Origin: Nothopassalora personata
Taxonomy: Eukaryota; Ascomycota; Dothideomycetes; Mycosphaerellales; Mycosphaerellaceae
Direction: 5' to 3'
Length of the DNA: 64,000 nt
Assembly (NCBI GenBank): GCA_033816765.1
Contig: CM066287.1
Span: 1,984,001-2,048,000, forward strand
In this document: in pieces, positions 40,458 through 52,746 of the stretch
Layout of the letters: every line of letters begins with the position of its first letter
Numbering within the stretch: the stretch's first letter is position 1
Made by a program: the position numbers and the translations under genes
The notes under the pieces: model-generated
Databases searched by the model: none
Told to the model about the DNA's origin: nothing
The model's input: only the letters and a program-made list of their open reading frames with translations

Positions 40458-41492
40458 ATGCGCTCTTCCATCGCGCTCAGCGCTTTCACGCTCTTCAGCT
40501 TCGCCGTGGCCGATGTCACCGGTGGTGAGTCGTCTCGACCGACATCACACGCTCAACCAAGACCACATGGCTGACTTCTCGCAGAGCTCCTTCAGCACGC
40601 ATCAGTGTCGATTTTATGCTAACAACCACTAGTCACCGTGACTGAATTCATAACCACCTGCTCCGCCAGTGAGTGCAGTCACAATGCCTCCCCGTCAAGC
40701 CCAGGCACCCCGAATGCACTCACTGTCCTCCTATCCGCTGCCTCTGCCTCGTATCCCACCACCACAAATGCCCTGAGCGTGCTGCTATCCGCGCAAACTA
40801 CTTATCCTGGCCAAACCACATATACCGTCACAACTACTGCCTCGATACAATCCTCCCCAAACGCGATACCCTGCGCATCATCCTCGATACTCTCCACCCT
40901 AGCCACATTGCCCTCCCCACCTACGTATGGTTCAAGGACGGAAAGCTTACCATCCTCCGCTTCAGGCCCAACCAGTGCTGCTCCAGCCCCACCGGCTTAC
41001 GGAGGCGAGACCGACACTACCGTCACTTTGCCGTCGACTACCACTGTTCGCTCAACCGACATCATCCCGGTCGTCCCAGTCACCACCGAGACCCCAGCTC
41101 CACCAGCGTCGGAGCCCACCACAGCCCCCGTGGTGACCTCCCCAACAGAGGCCGTTCCGCCAGCTTCGGAGCCCACCACAGTCCCCGTGGTGACCTCCCC
41201 AACCGAGGCCGTTCCACCAGCTGCTGGCACCGAGACCCCGACTCCGGCTCCAGCCCCAAGCACAACCGACACTGGCGTCCCACCAGAGGCCTCGACCTTC
41301 AGCACCAACACTGCCAACCCGGTCGAGGGTAGCAGCACCGCCAGCGCTGTTGAGTCAGCCACCACTACCGAAGCGCCACCAGCCGAGGCGTCCACCGAGG
41401 GCGCTCCTCAGCAGACCGGCGGCGCTGATAGCTTCAAGCAGCCAAGCATCATAGGCCTCGGCGCTGCCGTCGCTGCTTTATTTGCCATCTAA
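40458..41492 (+). CDS. Ser/Thr/Pro-rich GPI-type cell wall protein
   Basis: Two exons, 40458-40524 and 40633-41492, with a 108-bp intron (GTGAGT...CTAG), encode 308 residues. Exon 1 supplies a signal peptide (MRSSIALSAFTLFSFAVADV). The second exon begins VTVTEFITTCSASECS, a short Cys-containing start seen in many fungal adhesin-like wall proteins. The rest is almost wholly Ser, Thr, Pro and Ala, expected to be heavily O-mannosylated. It includes a 19-residue motif present twice, built on EPTTAPVVTSPTEAVPPAS. The end, GGADSFKQPSIIGLGAAVAA then LFAI, has the small omega-site residues and hydrophobic tail of a GPI-anchor signal. It is probably fixed to plasma membrane or wall. No enzymatic domain. 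Confidence 0.85.
41103..41216 (+). repeat. 57-bp tandem duplication inside the wall-protein gene
   Basis: Two adjacent 57-bp copies, 41103-41159 and 41160-41216, differ at only a few positions (for example ACAGCCCCC versus ACAGTCCCC). Each encodes 19 residues, so copy-number change keeps the frame. Confidence 0.85.
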
Positions 41493-42200
41493 GCCGTCAC
41501 ATCCAAGCATTGAGAACACATGCGGCAAACTCTGTCGCAATGCTCTCATCGCTCTACGATCACTCAACGGCTTTTGAATGACTTACATGAGGGGAACGAA
41601 AGGTGCTCGGGCGTAATGGCGCGAAGGATATACCCCCGCGTGTATGCTTACTTTGCGGGTCTTACATGGGAACCAATGATGCATTGAGCGACCGATCAAC
41701 AGGCCCGGCGTGGCTTTGCTGTAACTATAGTCTCGAGAGTGCATAATGTAATAAATCTGCATGAACGGACCATTTGAATTGAACAGTCATCCCCCCTCGT
41801 GCCTGACCTGATCGTTCCTTCACCGATTGATACATGCGCACGTCAGACACTTTCGATCCTCACGACACGTGGCGAACATGCCCATGCACATGCAATTGCC
41901 ACGAGGGTGACCACTGCGAACGCATACCTACAAGCACTGTTCAGAAAGTGGTGACATGTGCTAGACGACCATGCCGCCATGGCTTGGTACGAGACAAGCG
42001 CCTACTTCAATAAGCAATCATCTGAAGCATGCCGATGTGCGTCGACCCGATCATTCTAGCAGGGTCGAAACTCCTCACAACACTTCGCCGCCATCGTCGC
42101 CCTGCCATGTCTTGGAAAGCAGCTGTGACTTCCTGTATTCATGAAACTGACGATGGATCTGGCCGACTGTACTCATAAACTGATCTATGCTGTATCGCCT
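41493..42200. other. intergenic, no gene seen
   Basis: About 700 bp between two convergent genes (wall protein plus, ankyrin-BTB minus). It is expected to hold both 3' ends. No other feature is recognised. Confidence 0.4.
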
Positions 42201-44601
42201 CTAAGCATCGTACCCAAGACCTTCGACAAGGGCATCAATCTTCCCGAGAAGGATCTGGTAGTTCATGGCATCCTGTGCGAACTCATCGCCTGCGATCTCA
42301 CCATCGAGAGTTCGAATGATGGCTTGTCCTTCCAGCTGCTCAGCTCCACCTGCTTTGCCCATACTGTGCTGCTCGTGGGGCGGTGTGGTACCCGAACGTA
42401 CGTCTACGCCCTCATCTTCTTGCACCTTTAGGCTCCCCAGTTGGTCTGTGAGAGCTGAAGCGTGCTCAGTTTCGTCCATCATCTCGTCTAGTCCTGCGTC
42501 TTCGAAGCGGAGCCGGAATCTCTCTGAGAGGTACCAGCGAATGTCATCGATCAGCTCGATGGTATCCGTCTCCTCACGACGCGAAATGCGCGACGCTGAC
42601 TCCTTCACCAAGTCCCTGAATTCCGGCTGGTCGATGTATTGCTCCAGTCTATAAGCGATATATCGAGCGGCGAATTCTTCCAGGCGATGCACGCGTGTGT
42701 CCCAGCCAGCGCGCAGCACGTCGTAGATGTCCAGATCCTCTTCCGTGACGGTCTCGCCTCGTGTGTTCTCCGCTTCGACGATGCTCGCGTTGCCGTTGCC
42801 GAGCGTGCTGATCAGGAGTGCGGCTCGCTGCTTCAGCTTCTCGATGAACAGCATATCTGCCGCCGTGAGCACCTCTAGCGCGATCTGTAGGGGAAAGTCC
42901 GCCTTTTCGGTGTAGAGGAAAGTTAGAATAATCTCGAGAACCTCGGGTGAACAGTCGACCGGCACGATTTGTAGGTGCTTGCTGTCCTGTCCTTCTCTGA
43001 ATGGTGAAGCGAACATGGTGGCAAATACCTCCGATCGTAGCAACATGGCGCGATGTGCCGGAAAGAGCACCGAGTGCTTTGGTTTCCGTTGTTGTGATGG
43101 AGATCGCGACGCGCTATTCTGGAAGTGTCCTATTGGTATGCCGTTCAATGGTCCTCCGGTCTGTCTGCTGGTCGCCATCGGCTGTGATGGCGTTTTCCCT
43201 TCGTCTTGATCTTCGCCTTCGTCCTCAAGATCCTCATCGGCTCGTAGTAGTACGTCTGCGAAGATGCCGTTCTCCTTATCCCATTTGATCTGATCTGCCT
43301 TTTCGCTCTCGACTCGAACTTTGTACTTGAGAACATTCTCCGTGAACCAGGATGCTAGCTGATCTCGTCCTTTCCGTACAGCTTCAAACAGTTAGTCGAA
43401 CACTTCAAGGCGAACTAAAACGCGTTGCTTCGCAGGTACTCCATACGCAACGCAACATGCTGTGGCACTGTCGTTGATCTGAAGGTCTCCAGCTTGCTTA
43501 CCATCTTCTCGTCTTTGACGGGTCTGGCGCCTATCGCCTGAAGCTAGAATATCTTCGAAAACCTCTGGCACCTCAAGTTGCCTACTGATCTTGTCTATGT
43601 CAGTCAAGATAGCTTGCTCTTCTTCACCGTCGCCGAGATTGGCTGAGACATCGCCAAGATACAGATAGCGTATGCACGTCTCGAATGACTGCGGAGCAAT
43701 AGCATTGGAAGACTTCCAATATGTCGTCTCCGGCGCTGCTGCTAGCTTCTGCGCAAAATAGGGACTTCGTGCGCTCAGAATGAACTTGTGAAGATCGTAT
43801 TGGCTATTACCGGCCTGTACAGTGATGTCGGTCGTCGGGGGTATCTCTCGAGCGAGCAGACTACGTAACACAACATGTCAGTCATGATTCAACAGCATAT
43901 GATAGTGCCGTATTCAATGTGTGAAAGCGGAAGCGCGTTGTAAATCGACGCCAACCGGTCCAGCCAAGCTTTCAATCACGCTTTGGCATACTCAATTGCG
44001 GCTTACCTCGTGACATGTGCTGCAAGTGGTTGCAACGGATCTGTCGATTTACTGTAGTCGTATTGCAGCAAGAGATTCCGCAGTCGATCGTTCAGAGCGT
44101 TGTAAAGAGCTCGCTCGCCTTGAAACGTATCTCGTTCACAGAGTGCACCTATCGATACAGTAAACGATGAGCCGCGTCAAAGATCACTTTAAGGAGCTCA
44201 GAGTACAGTCATCGGCTCGAGGCATGGCGCGCCATAGCGAAGTATTTCACGAAGTGGAAGACGAACCTTGCTCAAGAAGCATTTGCGCAACTTCGTAGTG
44301 ACCACATAGCGATGCCTTAGCCCACCTCATCAGCCATCAGCTCACTTCTTCATCTTGATCTGTCAAAGCTTACCAATATTAGAGGTGTATAATCATATTC
44401 ATCTCTTGCATTAATATTGACGCCTCTGCTGATCTGTTCTTGGCAACCCCGAAGATCACCTCTTCGACAGGCTTCGCAAAACTTCCTGAAGTCGCCACTG
44501 AGGTCTAATGGATTCTCTTCCTTCAGACGTCCAGAAGAGATATCTTGCCTCTCCTCGTACAGAGCCTTCTCGATCTGAGGTTTTGACTTGAGGTCTGCCA
44601 T
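42201..44601 (-). CDS. ankyrin repeat and BTB/POZ protein (ABTB1-like)
   Basis: Five exons on the minus strand: 44601-44374, 44315-44267, 44148-44007, 43860-43502 and 43381-42201, encoding 652 residues. Introns are 58, 118, 146 and 120 bp. Junctions read DYTPLIL-ASLCGHYEVA, LLEQG-ALCERDTFQGER, HVTS-LLAREIPPTTD and RQRRED-AVRKGRDQ. Ankyrin repeats occupy about 30-95 (FCEACRRGDLRGCQEQISRG, VNINARDEYDYTPLIL). The first BTB domain (about 145-235) has DITVQAGNSQYDLHKFILSA then RSPYF. The second (about 285-420) has HSVLFPAHRAMLLRSEVFAT and ILTFLYTEKADFPLQIALEV. The C-terminal helical part follows. Such proteins typically serve as cullin-3 adaptors or scaffolds. The arrangement matches animal ABTB1. 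It starts 464 bp from the divergent NIMA kinase. Confidence 0.88.
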
Positions 44602-45065
44602 CTTGCTAATAAACGTCCAGTATGGCGTCCCAGTCAGCTTCGCAGCTAACTATGAGCTCAGTACCTGTGAGTGGCCAGGAGAGCAGGTCCTTCACAGGTG
44701 TAAAATGTATATATAACTGAGCAGTTCGAGATTCTGAATCGGCAATGACGTCGGAAATACCGGCGCCACTCGAAGCGAGCCGTCGCGTGCTGATCGCTGC
44801 CGAGGCCGAGATCGTTGTCCTAGCAACTGTAAGCGAGGAAAGAACAACAGACTGCTCGATCAAGACGGTCTTTCATTGCAGAACATCTCTAGCAGCAATA
44901 ACTTGTTTGTCTCTGCAACATGTACACGACACACTGCTAACTCATTCAGAGCCTGGGAGCGCCTCGTTTAATGCTCAGCATCCTCTAGTCCTTCTTTTGC
45001 GACAGGCCTCATCCAACATACACCACCACCAACACCACTACTTCAAACCCCACCACGCAGCAGCC
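44602..45065. promoter_or_regulatory. bidirectional promoter region
   Basis: 464 bp between the start codons of the ankyrin-BTB gene and the NIMA kinase. The last 80 bp before the kinase start are CA/CAC-rich, as in many fungal leaders. TATATATAA-like sequence occurs near 44706. Confidence 0.4.
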
Positions 45066-46950
45066 ATGGCCACAGATTCCGATTACGATGTCCTCGAGAA
45101 GATTGGTCAGGGCTCATTCGGCGTCATCCGCAAGGTGCGCCGCAAGGCAGACGGCGAGGTCATCTGCCGCAAGGAGATCTCGTACACGCGCATGTCGGAC
45201 CGCGAGAAGGAACAACTACACGCAGAGCTACGGATTCTCGAATCACTACGACATCCCAACATCGTGCAGTACTACCACCGTCAGCACCTTAAGAGCTCGC
45301 ATGACCTCCACCTGTACATGGAATATTGTGGCAACGGCGATCTCGGAGGATACATCCGGAAGCTGAAGGATCGGAAACAACATGCAGACGAGGACTTCAT
45401 CTGGAGGATATTTGCGCAACTGGTCGACGCGCTGTACAGATGTCACTATGGCGAGAATCCTCCAGCACCGGGCAAGGAGCACAATGCAAGAGACGGCAAG
45501 GCGCTCGTGAGCAAACAGGGCCATACCGTCATTCTGCACCGCGATCTCAAGCCGGAGAATGGTAAGACTAGGATATCAACATGAACGTGTATCGACACTA
45601 ACTTTCCCAGTCTTCCTCGGCGACAACAACAGCGTCAAGCTAGGCGACTTCGGTCTCTCGAAGATAATAGCTTCCCACGACTTCGCGAGCACATATGTTG
45701 GCACCCCCTTCTACATGAGCCCCGAGATCTGCGCTGCCGAGCGATACTCTCACTACTCTGACATCTGGTCTCTTGGGTGCATCATCTACGAGCTTGCCAC
45801 TCGACAAGTGCCTTTTGAGGCTCGTTCCCACATGGAGCTCGTCATGAAGATCAAGCAAGGTCGTCTCAAGCCTCTGCCGTCGGGGTACAGTAAAGAGCTT
45901 AGCGATGCCATCCAGTCCTGCCTACGCACCGACCCGCGACAGCGACCCGACTGCTCCCAGTTGCTGAGCGTACCCAACATCAAGGTTGCCCGTACAAGAC
46001 TGGAGACTGCTACAGCACTGGGCAACTACGAGAAGGTCCAGACCGAGCGCGACTCGGCACTCAATAAGCTTAATGCCGCACACAAGCAAATCCAGGAACT
46101 ACAAGCAGAAGTTGCCAAGTTGAGGGACTCCAACAAGAAGGTCGAGATGGAGTGGCATGCCAGGGCGACGCTGGCTATCGATCAGAAAGTCCACGAAGCA
46201 TCAGAAAAGCACAAGCAAGAATTACTCACACAGTTCAACAAGGCTGTTGACCAGCGAGCAGAGGAGAAGCTCAACTCTCATCTTGCCTCGTTGCCATCAA
46301 GTCACCACAACTCCTCCAACGGCTCGGATGGCTCAGCACATGTGCGGTCAAGTACACCGCCACCGAGCAGGAGCGCTGCTGCGTCGTTCGAAACATTTAT
46401 CAGTACGATTCCAGATACAGATGCCTCGTCGCTGCCGGACGTCCTTGAGGACTCTGTGCTCGATACCGATCTGACCGCTCTGTCACTCAACGATCCAATC
46501 CCAGACCCAGAAGAGGAGGAGGACAAGATTTCACCACTGGCACGTCGCACCGCAAAGCTGCCTCCGCCTAAGAGAGCAACGCGGAAACCACTCTCGCGCG
46601 CAAAGACGGCAACAGGGCTGACCAACTTTCGCGACGAGATCAAGGACTCTCCAATGGATGTGCACATGGCAGATCCAAGCCCCATGCCAACTGGTCGATT
46701 CGTTGGTCTAGGTCTATCTCCTCGACGAGCGGCACCTGGCCAAGATCTCTCACCTCGCCGAAATGCACCAGCCATCCCACCGCTCAAGCGTAACATCTTC
46801 AGCCAGGCTGCCGAGAAGGAGAATCGTGCGCCTAGCAGGGGCATCCCTCGAGGACGGACTCTGGTCGAGCTGTCATCGCAGTCGCCAGCGAAATGGAATC
46901 CTCTGATGCACGGGGACGATATGCCCAGTCCTTTCGTCAAGAAGCGGTAG
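45066..46950 (+). CDS. nimA: NIMA-family mitotic Ser/Thr kinase
   Basis: Two exons, 45066-45561 and 45611-46950, with a 49-bp intron (GTAAGA...CCCAG), encode 611 residues. The ATG at 45066 opens the kinase domain directly (YDVLEKIGQGSFGVIRKVRR). Catalytic parts are visible: CRKEI (ATP-binding Lys), HRDLKPEN with the intron right after it, LGDFGLSK, GTPFYMSPE and YSDIWSLGCIIYELATRQVP. The insert between EN/PPAPGKEHNARDG and HTVILHRD is typical of fungal NIMA. A coiled coil (about 300-400, ERDSALNKLNAAHKQIQELQ) follows, then a tail with many SP/TP sites and PEST-like acidic stretches. NIMA kinases drive entry into mitosis and are controlled by phosphorylation and degradation. Confidence 0.93.
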
Positions 46951-47456
46951 ACCAGCTTCTCGTGAGCAGTGCGTTCGTTGTGGACTGGAGGTCAGCGGAT
47001 GTGGTCACGTTCAGCATTTCGTAATCGTCAAAGCATCGGTAGCATTGGGTAGGTGTTGGTTGGATTTGTACAGAGGAACTGGACGCTGGGATGAAGATGC
47101 GTTTGGCATAGTGCAAAGGAGTAGCATGATACTCTCTCATTGCAACACGATTTCGTTTGTTCAACAACACCGTCGAATGGTTCAACTGCAAAGATCCCGT
47201 CCGTGCTCAGCGCAGCACTGGTACCAAGAACAGGACTTATCCGTCGCCACTCTGCCTCGCCAATGTCCATTGCTACCGGCTACGCGCTCAACGAACAACG
47301 AATGTCGTGTTGGAACATTGGGCCATCACGGTTCGAACGCGACTAGATCCATGGTACAGACAGATATCGTTACCTGAAAGCAGTAGGTACATCTCGAGGC
47401 ATTTCCTTCTTCCAATCTACACCATTGCCCAGTTCACAACACAAACTCTCACACCT
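46951..47456. other. intergenic, no gene seen
   Basis: About 500 bp between the kinase and an SDR pseudogene. No feature recognised. Confidence 0.4.
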
Positions 47457-48160
47457 ATGGCTTGCAAAGTTCTCGACTCCAACACTGCCCTCGTCACAGG
47501 CGGCACAGGAGACATCGGATATGCCATTTCAGAATACTTCATCTCCCTCAACGAAAAAGTGTTCATCGCAGGCCGGACAAAGTCAAAACTCAAAGATGCA
47601 GCAGCGAAGCTCGGGAGGGAACGATCTAGTATGTTCTCGACAACGACGATATACAAGACATCGCACCTTTCATGAAGGTCACATCAGAGCATCCCAGTGT
47701 GGATTGTATCGTCAAAAATGCCAGAGTGCAACGACCTCTGGACGTAAACGAGATGACCCCAGACGAGTTCCTCGAAAAGAGGATCAGGAAGTCTCCATCG
47801 ATCATCAACCCAATCTACAACGGGAAGAAAGCATTGGTGTTTAGGAGTATAAATCTGCAGACACACCTTCCACAGGCTGGCGGAAGCGTGAGGGCTGTTG
47901 CAATTGCGCCTCCTACTGTTTGCACGGGTCTTCATAGGGAGTGGAAGGATCCGAACGATAATAAGGAGAAGAATTCGGCGGCGTTCTCGGTGGAGGAATT
48001 TATGGAGAATATTACGAGTCGATGGAGGGAGGATCGGGATGTTGTCAGTGCTGGGATGGGGCAGCAGGTTGCTGATCGGTGGTATGGGGAGTTTGGGAAT
48101 GGCTACGGGAAGGCTGCGGGGGGGCTTGTGAATGAGGCTAGCCTCCATGATACTAACTAG
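47457..48160 (+). pseudogene. internally deleted short-chain dehydrogenase
   Basis: MACKVLDSNTALVTGGTGDI from 47457 is a standard SDR start (TGGTGDIG), continuing FIAGRTKSKLKDAAAKLGRE. Near 47630 the frame shifts by one (YVLDNDDIQDIAPFMKVTSE). Next come EHPSVDCIVKNARVQRPLDV, where the expected NNAG reads KNAR, and EMTPDEFLEKR. Here about 45-50 residues are missing. The sequence resumes directly at SPSIINPIYNGKKALVFRSI, which carries the Tyr-x-x-x-Lys pair, and runs to AIAPPTVCTGLHREW and AGMGQQVADRWYGEFGNGYG before stopping at 48160. Deletion of the strand holding the active-site Ser, together with the frameshift and the Gly-to-Arg change, makes function very unlikely. It resembles fungal DltE-like SDRs. 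Confidence 0.78.
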
Positions 48161-49725
48161 GCAACGGCCATACTGTACGTCGGTGCTACCACTACTGGTA
48201 CAAAATCTAGTGAGCCGTGGCAATGACAGGACAGATATTGCCACGTGGCCTCCACATCGAGCAGAACTACATGATGAGATGAGGTCAAATTACGCTCAAT
48301 GGATGCTAACGGGTGACATGCACAGCCTCGGGGCAACGCAATGGCAAAACGTGATCGATGTCAAGATGCGTCAGCCATGCGCCAGCGAGAAGGCTCTTAC
48401 CGCGGTGCACCAATGTCTCCAGGCAGATGGCAGGAGAGACACCATTGGCTGCGTGAGTCTGTCTCGGTCCAGTTTGCACGAACCAGGATGTGCAACAACT
48501 CCAGACACAAGTGCAAACGAGTCTGCCGGCCCACGTAGCATCCGAGACGCGAGTAGAGATAAGATGGATGTGATGTGCGTATATGTTCCCTGATCCATAA
48601 CACCACGACAGGAGGTCGCGTGAACTACATGTACTTCTTCACCCAGAGGGTGCCTCGTCCCACATGCGCTTTCTCACGCCGCGCTGCTTGCCTCGGCGAC
48701 TAGAGAGGAATTGCTGAGACCGGACACGGACCAATACGAAAGTGCGAAACCTGCGATGGCCCACAGCCTGGTCCTTAGGGCCACAACAACCTGGACACGG
48801 CAATCTCGCCGGCGATCCCAGCGCATGTGGACGTCTCAGATGGCCGTAGCATGTTGCAACATATTGCAATACCTGCAAATCGATGATCTGGTCATCAAGC
48901 GTGCGATTGCAGCAGCTTGCGCGAAGCAACATCGATGGACTCATTTCATTATTGGCGTGCTTATTCATGCAACAACCGGAAGCGGACCAAGACGTTCTGC
49001 CGTGGCGTCCTCCCATCACGCTACGTCAATCGCCCTCCTGCCCGCGCACCCTGTTGGCCAGGCGCTGCTGGGGGCGTCGGGGCACGACGGCGGGGGGGCC
49101 CTGGCCCTGGTGCAGCGCGAAGCTTCTCTGGCGCATGCGACCTGTACGAGACACCTGGCCAGGGCAAACATTATCGTACACGGACAAAGGCTTGATTGAT
49201 TAGAAACTTGCTGCACCTGCCGCTAAGCAATCAGACCGTCGCCGACGCGTACGCCAATCCCCTTTACGCTTTACGGAGGAGACGCGGTGTGCTGTATTGC
49301 GCGGGACCGAGACTCTGCTGGCTGTATCTGTCTGCATAACTAATTGAACCACGATGACGCATTATTAGACTGTGGCTCTTGGGACATGCCGCTGCGTGCT
49401 AGTGCACTCTGGAGAAGAAGCACCTCAACATTTCGCTGCCCGATCGGATCGCATACACACAACGCTACCTCCAGTAGCAGCTCACCACTGGAGCCTCTGT
49501 TGCCCAGACTCAGACGGTGAATAGTGCAGCGGTGCACCTGCACCGCCTGCCACAGCATAGGCACCGTCGCCGGGTCTGTCTGAACAGTCTTTGTGCAGGC
49601 CGGCACCCGCCCAAAGATACCTTGACTCCTCGAGGTGAACCCTGGCCCATACAAAAGCTGCCCGGTTTAGCAACCCAACGCCCCCCGCTCCGCCGACTCA
49701 GCGCGCAATCCCAATCACCGCCGCC
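48161..49725. other. long intergenic region upstream of a transcription factor gene
   Basis: About 1.56 kb. GC-rich segments near 49060-49100 contain runs such as GGCGGGGGGGCCCTGG. Open frames on both strands start at non-ATG codons or lack protein-like composition. The last 200-300 bp probably form the long promoter and leader of the Zn2Cys6 activator. Confidence 0.4.
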
Positions 49726-52700
49726 ATGAACCCACCGCAGCCGTCGTACAGTGGCTACGGCGCACAAGGCGACATGGGCGGCCCCGGCAATGGAGCGCAT
49801 TGGTTCCCGCAGGACATCGACTACAGCTATGAGGAGCAGGACATGGACGGCGACAATGGCGGCGGGGACAACGAGGGCGAGGGCGGCGACAACCGGGACC
49901 CGAAGAGGAGGAGGATAGCAAGAGCCTGCGACATGTGTCGGAAGAAGAAGATCAAATGCGACGGCAAGATGCCCAAATGCAGCCACTGCGAAAACTACAA
50001 GACAGAGTGCATCTTCACGCATGTCGAGAAGAAGAGAGCGCCGCCGAAAGGCGCAAAGTATATCGAAGGGCTGGAGAATCGCCTCGGCAGAATGGAGAGT
50101 CTGCTGCGAATGTCTGGACTTCTGGGCGAAGACGATGGCGGCAGGACCGATCTTGGCACGTTAGAGAAGAAGTTGCAAGAGAAACAGCAGCACCGAAGTA
50201 ATGCTGCAAGTCCAAACACCCATTCATCCAACTCGAAACGACAAAGCAGAGATGCGGGCACACCGAACGAAGCACAATCGCAAAGGATCGCAAGTCCGAA
50301 CGTCGCACAAGCAAATAGCGCTCAGAAATCGCCTCTGGAGTCGGAGTCGAAAAGCCCAAATGTGTTCAAGCGCGATGCCAAAGAGGTTGATGCGCTGGCA
50401 GATCAGATGTGCAGTTTGATCAAGAACAATTGTGGTGAAACGCGATACATTGGTTCCTCCTCAGGCTTCAGCATTTTCAGTCCGAAAGGCATCCAATGGG
50501 TAAATGAAAAGACAGGCGATAACAGTTTCCAGCAGATGATCGCAACAGCCACAGTCGAAGACAAGGCAGCCTGGGACCACTGGAAGCCGGAAGTGTTCAA
50601 CGATCTGTTCCAGAGACGGATCTTTAAGCCTCTACCAGGTCGCCAGGAGTGCTACGCCTTACTCAAGGACTACTTTGAGAACTTCAATTGCATGTTCCCC
50701 CTGTTCCACGAGCCGACATTCATGCACCTAGTGGACAAGCACTACTCACTGGAACCATACGATGGATCAGGTTGGTGGGCCAGCTTGAACGTCGCACTTG
50801 CGATAGGACGCAGGCTCAGAGTCATGAGCAACGTGGCCGGCCAGGAAGAGGACGAGGTGGCATGGGCGTACCTGAAGAATGCCATGGCAGTGATGTCAGA
50901 GCTGACTATGAGGAATACCGACCTGCTATCTGTCCAGGCCCTGCTCGGCATGGCTTTGTTCTTGCAAGGCACCCCTAACCCGCAACCCAGCTTCTTTCTC
51001 GTGGCGGCCGCGATACGCTTGGCGCATTCGATAGGACTCCATAAGCGCGGTTCCGGGTTTAATCTAAACGAGGTCGAAAATGAGCAGCGAAAGCGAGTGT
51101 TCTGGATCGCGTACCTCATGGACAAGGACCTATGTCTGCGATCAGGCCGGCCTCCTGCGCAAGATGATGACGACATGAACGTGGATCTACCTTCCGAGGA
51201 CCCGACAGACCATGTAGGAAATGTGCCCCTGTCAGTGGAGAAGGATGGTAGGAAGACCATGAACCTATTCCGGCTCATGTGCTGCTTCGCCCAGATACAG
51301 TCCCGCGTCTACAAGCAACTGTACTCGGTGAAAGCTGGCCGTCAGAGCGATGGCGAGCTTCTCAACACAATTGGCGAGCTGGACGCCCAACTGGAAGAAT
51401 GGAAAGATAGCATACCGATTGACTTCCGACCAGAGCATGAGATCAAGGCGGCTCATACGCCATTGATACTGCATGTTGTTGTGCTGCACTTTGCTTACTA
51501 TAACTGTTTGACAACGATACATCGGATGAGTGTGCATCATGGCTACTGGACCAGCCGACTGAGCGACTATGCGATACGAGGCTTGAACGCCAGACCACTC
51601 AACCCACGAGTGTTCATGAGCGCGGCGTTGTGTGTCAACGCCGCGAGGACGAGCATAGGACTGATTCGATACATTCCACAAGGCGACTACGCCTGTGTTT
51701 GGTGAGATCATCATGTCGATGAGAAGCGACAACGACTAACGCGCGACAGGCTTGTGCTTTACTACCCAGTGTCTGCGTTGGTGACGCTTTTCGCAAACAT
51801 TCTTCAGAATCCCCTAGATGCTCGAGCTCGCTCCGATCTGAAGCTCATGAGCAGCGTCGTATCATTCTTGACCGTGCTCGAACGCGATATCTCCGAAGCA
51901 AACGGCAACGTCCGACGAATGCTTTCCGTCTGCGCCGAGTTTGAACGGATCGCTCGTGTGGCGCTTGACAAAGCAGAACGCGAAATGCGTGGCCGCGGAA
52001 AGCGCAAGCAAGCCGAGCGAGAACGAGAGAAGGCTCTGAAGGAGCGTATCACCGGCGAAGTAGCCCAAGGCCTCGAAGAAGGCAAGAGCCTCGAACAGAT
52101 CCAGGTCGAGACGCAAGCTGCATACCGACGACCCGTCCAAACACCCAGTCTTCGGGCCTCAATCGCCGGAAGCCAGTGCGGAAGCCAACCAGGCAACAGT
52201 CCAACAAGCTTTCACAGCCCGCCCGATGGCTCTGGACCTGAGTACTGCGCCAAACAACAACGCCGCTCCTCCAGCATGCCACGCCAGACCCAGAGCCAAC
52301 ACCTCCAACCAAACGGCCAACAACACCATCAGCAACAATACATGCCCTCCCAACAACAAACGGGCCCCTTCAACATCGCTCCCTTCTCCCAGGCCGACGC
52401 CAACATGCAGAACTTCGCACACAACGGACAAAGCGGCGCATCGCCTCAACCGCCTCAGCTCGCTCCTTTCGCTGGTCCTCCAATGAATCCTGACGGCACG
52501 TTCCAGTCACCGCAGATGGACTTTTCAAACATGCCATTCACTGCGCCGCCGGGGACGGCAGAGTTGCCGGGTGGTGCATTCCAGCAACCTTTCGTACCAC
52601 AGGATTTGTGGCAGATGCCGATGACGCTGGAGTGGGATTGGGCTGAGGGACTTGGGCTGGGATCTTTCACGCCTGGGCCGGTGTTCGATGGACAGCATGC

Positions 52701-52746
52701 AGGGTTTCCGGATATGGGGAACATGGGGCCTCCGCCGCCACAATGA
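49726..52746 (+). CDS. large Zn2Cys6 transcription factor with fungal_trans domain
   Basis: Two exons, 49726-51701 and 51750-52746, with a 48-bp intron (GTGAGA...GACAG) splitting a Trp codon, encode 990 residues. The N-terminus is Gly/Asp-rich. The cluster near 68-96 reads [19 protein letters not shown] then [10 protein letters not shown] (C2C6C6C2C6C), followed at once by [19 protein letters not shown], a coiled-coil dimerisation helix. The fungal_trans domain spans about 310-620 ([60 protein letters not shown] then RPP). After the splice site a helical, basic segment ([20 protein letters not shown]) leads to a long Gln/Pro-rich tail, a typical activation region. It resembles conserved carbon-metabolism activators of filamentous fungi, but the target genes cannot be read here. 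Confidence 0.92.
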
